Assembly: GCA_963843465.1 (NCBI GenBank)
Contig: CAWJKP010000002.1
Location: 124,001 to 188,000, forward strand
Direction: 5' to 3'
Length of the DNA stretch: 64,000 bases
From: CAWJKP01 sp963843465
GTDB taxonomy: Bacteria; Planctomycetota; Planctomycetia; Pirellulales; Thermoguttaceae
A program made the translations under genes and the position numbers. Shown here piece by piece: positions 59,308 through 64,000 of this stretch. Each line of letters starts with the position of its first letter. Position 1 is the stretch's first letter. Below the pieces are notes generated by a model. The model was not told where the DNA came from and searched no databases. It saw nothing but the letters and a program-made list of their open reading frames with translations.

Positions 59308-60752
59308 GTGTGGCGCCGCCTTCTGAGAGTCGTTCTTCCCATCGCCGCAGTGGCCGGCGGTCTGTTGGCGGGAAGCGCGCTGCCGGCGGTCGCACAAATC
59401 GCCACCACCGTCCAACTGCCCACCTTCGGAGTCGCGGTCGATGCCGCAGGAGTGCTCCAGGTCAAGACCTTTGTCGACCCGACGGGCACGCTGCAAGCTG
59501 AAAGGCTTCGGGCGGCAAAGATGCAGCAGGCCGCCGACCTGCTGGCGCCTAGCCGGTTGCGCAAGGTCTCGCTCAGGCGGCTGGAAACCGCAGTCCGCAG
59601 GAGGCTCGATCAGGGAGAGAATCCCGACGAGGCGATGCGCTGCCTCGCGGGCCTGCAACGCCTGCAGTACGTCTTCTTCTATCCGCAAAGCAAGGACATT
59701 GTGATCGCCGGACCGGCCGAAGGGTTCGTGGCGGATCTGTCGGGCAGGGTTCGCGGAATGACGACGGGACGACCGGTGCTGGAACTCGAGGACCTTGCCG
59801 TTGCCTTGCGGGCCTTCTCCCCGGGGCTGCATAATCGGCCTTTCATCGGCTGTACCATCGATCCCGCCCCGGAGGCCATGAAACGCCTGCAAGAGTTCCA
59901 GCGGACGACCCCCCGCGCGGTTGCGGAAGCCCAACGCCAGGTGGTCGGCGTGCAAATCGCGGAAGGGATGCAAGCCGCCCTGGGCATGGCGCCGATCCGC
60001 GTCTTCGGCATCTCACCCGACACCCATTTCGCCCAAGTGCTGATCGAGGCCGACTATCGCATGAAGTTGATCGGCATCGGCTTGGAGCAGCCGCCGGTGA
60101 GAATCCCCAGCTACTTTTCCCTGCTCGGCGCGGGCAATGTGCGGCAGGGCGCCCTGCAGCGGTGGTGGTTCGTTCCCGACTACGACTGCCTCAAGGTCAC
60201 CGACGACCGGCTCGGCATAGAGCTGGTTGGCCAGGGGGTGCAGCTCTTGACGGAAGCGAAACTGATCGGTCCCGACGGTCAGCTCAGCTCCGGGCGCCGG
60301 GCAACAAGGCCAGCGAGACGTTTGCCTTGAGCTTCACGCGCAGGTATGCGGAGCTTGCCGAGAAGAGCCCGGTTTATGCCCAGATGCGCAATTTGATCGA
60401 TATGCTCGTGGCCTCGGCTTTCATCCGGGAGGAGGGCTATGCCGCGCGTGCGGGGTGGTCGATGCCGGTATTGGGCAGCGATGCCGCGATGCCGGTGCGA
60501 AAGGAAAAGGGCGCCAGGCAAGCCGCCTGCGCGGTGAACGCCGGCTGGAAGGGCAGCCGCTTCATTGCCTTGGCCGGCGGCGGGGTCTCGATTCGGCCTG
60601 ACGAAGCCCTCGCGCCGAACGGCTCCACAAGGACCAAGATCGAAAGTTGTCACAATTGCGATCGCGGCTGTCCGAGGCCGTTCCCCAGGATCGCTGGTGG
60701 TGGGATTGAGAGAATCCTCTCGATCCACGTTCGTCGCGTAGCGACGTCATGA
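59308..60752 (+). CDS. Secreted DUF1598-like protein (frameshifted, 3' end runs into repeat)
   Basis: GTG 59308 follows GGGAGG by seven bases and gives a signal peptide (LLRVVLPIAAVAGGLLAGSAL). The body contains LVASAF-like helices and the DUF1598 hallmark QVLIEADYRMKLIGIGLEQPPVRIPSYFSLL, followed by WWFVPDYDCLKVTDD. The frame breaks at 60289-60300, one base short (CCGGGCGCC for CCGGGGCGCC), and continues as APGNKASETFALSFTRRYAEL and ASAFIREEGYAARAGWSMP. After TRTKIESCHNCDRGC the reading enters the palindrome at 60735, so the end at 60752 is not the original one. DUF1598 is known mainly from Planctomycetes; function unknown. Confidence 0.72.
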
Positions 60753-60962
60753 CGGTAGCCGTGGGTTTCAACCCACGGATCGGATCCCGTGATATTGCCC
60801 CCCCGTCGCGTAGCGACGGTTGAAAACAAGCCGCGTGCCATCCATCGGGCAACCCGGCCCTTTCAATCGTCGCTACGCGACGAACGGAAGGTGTGGGGCC
60901 ATACGTTCCGTGGGTTGAAACCCACGGCTACCGTCGCATCGTCGCTACGCGCCGTGGACTTA
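60735..60962. repeat. Large inverted repeat (CGTCGCGTAGCGACG and GTAGCCGTGGGTTTCAACCC arms)
   Basis: Left arm 60739-60782 (CGTCGCGTAGCGACG, then GTAGCCGTGGGTTTCAACCC). Right arm 60918-60960 carries the inverse order. A second CGTCGCG pair is nested at 60808-60895. Each includes GTAG plus the hairpin CCGTGGGTT-TC-AACCCACGG, a clear REP unit. Confidence 0.85.
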
Positions 60963-60983
60963 GCGATCAGTCCAGAAAAATGG

Positions 60984-61014
60984 TGGGGCTCGCTGCGCTC
61001 GTCCCACCCTACAG
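60984..61014. repeat. Partial GTGGGG...CCCACCCTAC repeat
   Basis: GTGGGGCTCGCTGCGCTCGT followed by CCCACCCTAC. Related to the ends of the 98-bp family at 19653 and 21497; it lies immediately before the stop of the M50 fusion gene. Confidence 0.6.
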
Positions 61015-63288
61015 CTAGAGCTTGAAGTTGAACGTGCGGCCAATGAACCGCCACAGCCGATAGGCGCAGGTCTGGGGATCGGCGTAGATCTTCGCCTGGC
61101 CGGTGAGCCCCAAGCGCAACAAGGGCAAGAGGTCTTTCGGCTCTTCCAGGGGAACGCGAGCCTGGTAGGAGGTGCTCATCGGGCGTTCCACGCCGTTGGT
61201 CGGATCGGTCTTGGTGGACAGCTCTCCCTTGTACTTGGTCGAGAGGGCCTTGGGCGCAACCCGCAGGGCTTCCGGAGCGATCTCGGTGATCCGCCCGGTG
61301 AAGACCCTGCCGGGCAGTTCTTCGAGCTTGACGTCAACCTTTTGACCTGGCCGCACCAGCTCGACCTCCGACTGGTCGATGACCAGGATGGCCTCCATCT
61401 GCCGGGGATCGCCGATTTGGCAGAAGAGCGTGCTGATCGGCAGGAAGGCGCCTTGGTTTTCCGGTTCCAGCGGGGTGCCTGACCAGGTCGGCAGTTGGCC
61501 GTCGGGGTCCTCGCGCTTCTGCGTGGCGTGCGGCGGCATGACAATGCCCGGGCGAAGCGCCACAAGCTGCAGCTTCTCGTAGTCGCCGCGCTTCTCGTTG
61601 AGCTGCTTCTTGGCGGATTCGAGGGCTTCCTCGGTGGGCCCTCTCTCGCCGGCCGCATCCAGCGAGCGGCCGAGCGACTGCCGATGGGATTCCTCGATCT
61701 GTTGGCGGTCGAGGTTTTCCAGGTGCTTGGAGTAGAAGTCGCACTTGTCCGCAAGCTCGGCGATCTTCAATTCCAGCTCGACGTTGGAGAGTTGTGCCAG
61801 CGGCTTGCCCTCCGGGACCGACTGGCCCTCGTGGACGAAAACCTGGTCGAGCTTTCCGGGAACCGTGACATAGATCGAGGCGGCGTCGCGGGCCTGGACC
61901 TCCAGCGGGGAAATCACGTGATAGGGCAGCGGCAGCAGGCAGAGCGCCGCAGCGATGGCCGCCAGGCCGGCGAGGGTGGCGTAGAGGCGGGGCTTTTTCA
62001 CCTTGTCATATCTCCCGGGCACATAGAGGAACTTGCCGATGTTGTAGAGGGGTTGCCCGAGGATCGCCCAGAGCGAGGCCAGGGCGATCATCTGGCCTAT
62101 GACCTTCAGCCCGTAAGGCTCGAAGATCTTGTAGAGGAAATAGAGAATCGAGAGCATGATGATCCAGCGGTAGATCACCGCGGCGATGGTGTAGAGGGCG
62201 AAGAAGATCTGGTTCCGCTCGGGCAGGAAGGGATCTTCCTGCGGCTCGAGGCCGAGGAACCACTCGCTCGCCTTGCGGCCCAGGATCGAGGTCGCCTTCT
62301 GCCGCAGGTTGGGGATCTCGGTGATGTCGGCGAGGATGTAGTAGCCGTCGTAGCGCAAGAGCGGGTTGGCGTTGAACATCACGGTGCTGACCGAGGAGAT
62401 GAACATCACGTTGAGGCAAAGATTGTTGAGCAGGCCCGGCTGGCTGTTCCACCAGATCCAGGTGCAGAACGAGGCCAGCACCAGTTCCACCCACATCCCC
62501 GCGGCGCCGATCGCCGCCCGGTGCCACTTGTTGGGCAGCATCCAGGAGTCGGAGACGTTGCAGTAGAGGCAGGGCGTGAGCACCAGGATCATCACGCCCA
62601 GCTCGTGGCACTCGCCGCCGAAATGGTGGCATGTCAACCCGTGCCCGAACTCGTGCAGCACCTTGGTGAAGCACAGCGTCACCGTGAGCAAGAAGGCATT
62701 GTAGAGACTGAAGAACTGGTGGAACTCCGGCAGCTTCGCGCGGAAGGTGTCGAACTCCACCAGCACCAGCATCAAAGCCGACAAGCCGAACGCCAGGCAG
62801 AGAAAGACCGTCAACGGATGGAAAAACCATTTCACGTAGCCGTACATCGCCTTCAGCATCCGCTCGGGGTCGATACCCTTGAAGCGGATGCAGAGGACGT
62901 TTCCCAGGGCGCCGAGGATCTCCTTGCGGCGGCGTTCGCGGCGGCGTTTGACCAGTTGCCGGCCCTGGCCGGGGACCGCGGCCACCACCAGCCCGCTGCG
63001 GTGCAACATGCCCAAGAACTGCCCCAGCTCTTCCAGCGTGATCTTCTGCGGCGGGAACTGCTCCTCGAACTCGTCCTTGATCTCGTCCAGGCTCACGTCG
63101 CCGTCGAGCATCTGCAGGATGGCGTATTCCTCTTCCTGGAAGCGGAAGTAGTTCAGACCGATCGGGTCCTTGATCACCCAGTAGATGCGGCCATGGTACC
63201 GCTGGCGGCGGGCGGAAAGGTCCGGCCGCTTGCGGATGGAGATCTTCCTGGCCGAACTGGAGAGCAGGCTTTCGCGTAAGGTGAGCAT
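61015..63288 (-). CDS. PqqD-like / M50 metalloprotease / HlyD fusion protein
   Basis: 757 residues. The N-terminal winged-helix PqqD-like domain (about 30-110; YWVIKDPIGLNYFRFQEEEYAILQMLDGDVSLDEI) is a RiPP-recognition-type fold. A polytopic M50/site-2-protease core follows, with the zinc motif HEFGHGLTCHHFGGECHELG (HEFGH) and the distal NANPLLRYDGYYILADI (Asp ligand). An HlyD-type lipoyl/barrel-sandwich half (SIYVTVPGKLDQVFVHEGQSVPEGKPL, coiled coil near 500-570, ILVIDQSEVELVRPGQKVDVKLEELPGRVFTGRITEI) ends the chain. Intact, without frameshift. It pairs with the HlyD gene upstream (63398-64000), so the two probably form a periplasmic secretion or processing complex. No peptide substrate is visible. 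Confidence 0.85.
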   Translation of the reverse strand: MLTLRESLLSSSARKISIRKRPDLSARRQRYHGRIYWVIKDPIGLNYFRFQEEEYAILQMLDGDVSLDEIKDEFEEQFPPQKITLEELGQFLGMLHRSGLVVAAVPGQGRQLVKRRRERRRKEILGALGNVLCIRFKGIDPERMLKAMYGYVKWFFHPLTVFLCLAFGLSALMLVLVEFDTFRAKLPEFHQFFSLYNAFLLTVTLCFTKVLHEFGHGLTCHHFGGECHELGVMILVLTPCLYCNVSDSWMLPNKWHRAAIGAAGMWVELVLASFCTWIWWNSQPGLLNNLCLNVMFISSVSTVMFNANPLLRYDGYYILADITEIPNLRQKATSILGRKASEWFLGLEPQEDPFLPERNQIFFALYTIAAVIYRWIIMLSILYFLYKIFEPYGLKVIGQMIALASLWAILGQPLYNIGKFLYVPGRYDKVKKPRLYATLAGLAAIAAALCLLPLPYHVISPLEVQARDAASIYVTVPGKLDQVFVHEGQSVPEGKPLAQLSNVELELKIAELADKCDFYSKHLENLDRQQIEESHRQSLGRSLDAAGERGPTEEALESAKKQLNEKRGDYEKLQLVALRPGIVMPPHATQKREDPDGQLPTWSGTPLEPENQGAFLPISTLFCQIGDPRQMEAILVIDQSEVELVRPGQKVDVKLEELPGRVFTGRITEIAPEALRVAPKALSTKYKGELSTKTDPTNGVERPMSTSYQARVPLEEPKDLLPLLRLGLTGQAKIYADPQTCAYRLWRFIGRTFNFKL

Positions 63289-63340
63289 CGGCGGGGGCTG
63301 GCGTGTTACGATCGATCGACAACTAAGTTCCGCATTTCAC

Positions 63341-63395
63341 CGTACTCCTCTCGCTCCGCGAGAGGGACAACGTCACGCGGAGCGTGACGAGTACG
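63341..63395. repeat. REPIN-like palindrome (CGTACTCCTCTCGCTCCGCG), copy 2
   Basis: Same family as 52531-52591, with one hairpin altered (TCTCGC/GCGAGA instead of TCACGC/GCGTGA). It lies between the HlyD gene and the M50 fusion. Confidence 0.88.
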
Positions 63396-63397
63396 AC

Positions 63398-64000
63398 TCA
63401 CTTCTTCCGCTGGATGGTCATCTGCACGGTCAAGCCGGGCCGCAGCAGCCAGAAGCCGTTCTCCTGGCGGTTCTCGACCTCGGCGTGGACCAGGAACTGC
63501 ATCCCGGCCACGACGAGCGGACTGGCGAAGACCACGCTTCCGGGAAAGTTTGCCTGCTTGCCCTTCGGCAGATCGAGGGTGATCGTCACCGGCTGGTTGA
63601 TGATCTCCGAGGGCAGAACGTGGTTGGGGTCGGAAGCTCTTGCAGAGAGCATGCCCTCGACCCGCAGCCGGTCGACCCGGACCACGCGCACCACGGGGTC
63701 GCCCGGCTTGACCCACTCGCCCGCATGGCGGTTGAAGCGATCGGCGACGATGCCCTCCAAGGGCGACTTGATCTGGCGGCGGGTCACTTCGAGGGTGGCC
63801 GCGTCGAGCTCGGCGTGCTTCTCGTCGGCCTTGTGTCCGTTGACGATCTTCTCGTGCTGCGCCTGCTGGATCTGCAACTCGTACTGCCGGGCCTTGAGCT
63901 GCCGCTCCAGGACCTCGCTCCGGGAGAAGGTGTTGGGCTGCTGCGCGTTGGCCTCCAGGGCCTGCTGGACCTCGGACTGGGCGACGGCGAAAGCGGCGCG
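63398..64000 (-). CDS. HlyD-family periplasmic adaptor (partial, starts beyond the window)
   Basis: Runs off the right edge on the minus strand, so only about 200 C-terminal residues are visible. Coiled coil RQYELQIQQAQHEKIVNGH, then the barrel-sandwich IKSPLEGIVADRFNRHAGEWVKPGDPVVRVVRVDRLRVEG, and the C-terminal beta domain LDLPKGKQANFPGSVVFASPLV ... WLLRPGLTVQMTIQRKK. Membrane-fusion/adaptor protein of an export or processing system with the downstream M50 fusion, and probably upstream genes not in the window. Confidence 0.86.
   Translation of the reverse strand, partial: RAAFAVAQSEVQQALEANAQQPNTFSRSEVLERQLKARQYELQIQQAQHEKIVNGHKADEKHAELDAATLEVTRRQIKSPLEGIVADRFNRHAGEWVKPGDPVVRVVRVDRLRVEGMLSARASDPNHVLPSEIINQPVTITLDLPKGKQANFPGSVVFASPLVVAGMQFLVHAEVENRQENGFWLLRPGLTVQMTIQRKK

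Overview
The window reads as a high-GC planctomycete chromosome segment, probably Pirellulales-like. The reasons are a DUF1598-type secreted protein, an ECF sigma factor next to a Ser/Thr kinase carrying PEGA and formylglycine-enzyme-like domains, a PqqD-M50-HlyD fusion, an Uma2 protein, a DUF2339/DUF3999 pair, long intergenic palindromes and loosely packed short operons. No tRNA, rRNA, CRISPR array, phage module or complete transposase gene was found.

Layout. 1-9345: two paralogous secreted DUF1036-like proteins followed by two exported CHAT-domain (caspase-like) proteins, the second with eight kinesin-light-chain-type TPRs. 9423-13787: a phosphate importer operon, pstS-pstC-pstA-pstB1-pstB2, whose two ATPases look functionally asymmetric. 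13790-20651 (minus strand): DUF2339/DUF3999 membrane proteins, then a PfkB kinase, a deoxyhypusine-synthase-like protein and a HAD phosphatase. 21030-26797: a twin-TRASH/YHS secreted protein, a DNA methyltransferase gene interrupted by three palindromic repeats, and a LemA/HtpX-like pair. 26798-27784: a gene-free palindrome field. 27785-31886: the kinase/PEGA/FGE protein and its sigma factor. 32044-38100: polysaccharide-related genes (a broken clan-A glycosidase, a beta-helix protein, a GH2 enzyme). 38375-42707: a DHA2 transporter, an exonuclease-like protein, a TPR lipoprotein and a damaged UPF0175/PIN pair. 43484-51674: LptE-like and BamD-like lipoproteins, recO, a HEAT protein, ettA, an MFS transporter and serS. 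51900-59049: Uma2, a SecD-P1-like lipoprotein, an M20 peptidase, clpS, a secreted protein, an isocitrate-dehydrogenase-family enzyme and a DUF457-like membrane protein. 59308-64000: a DUF1598 protein, the PqqD-M50-HlyD fusion and an HlyD subunit running off the end.

The strongest unexplained signal is the repeat content. At least a dozen different palindromes have the architecture of REP/REPIN elements: a 5' GTAG or GTAC tetranucleotide, a small hairpin, then an inverted second copy. One family (core arm GTAGCAGGCACACGCCGTG) appears six times. Three copies sit in a roughly 125-bp unit with TAACCGTTCAC-type terminal inverted repeats, flanked by 9/9, 9/9 and 7/9 direct repeats, so they look like transposed MITEs. 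Two copies lie inside the methyltransferase gene in the same open frame, adding about 25 codons each, as Rickettsia palindromic elements do. Another copy provides the stop codon of the LptE-like gene.

The second global signal is about fifteen apparent frameshifts in otherwise well-conserved genes. About half are explained by loss of one GC/CG dinucleotide from an alternating GC run (typically GCGCGC read as GCGC), and several others by one missing G beside such a run. This is more like a systematic sequencing or assembly artefact than gene decay, so most interrupted genes are annotated as single CDSs with the shift noted. Internal deletions (glycosidase, exonuclease, second FGE domain) and the three methyltransferase insertions are a different class and may be real.
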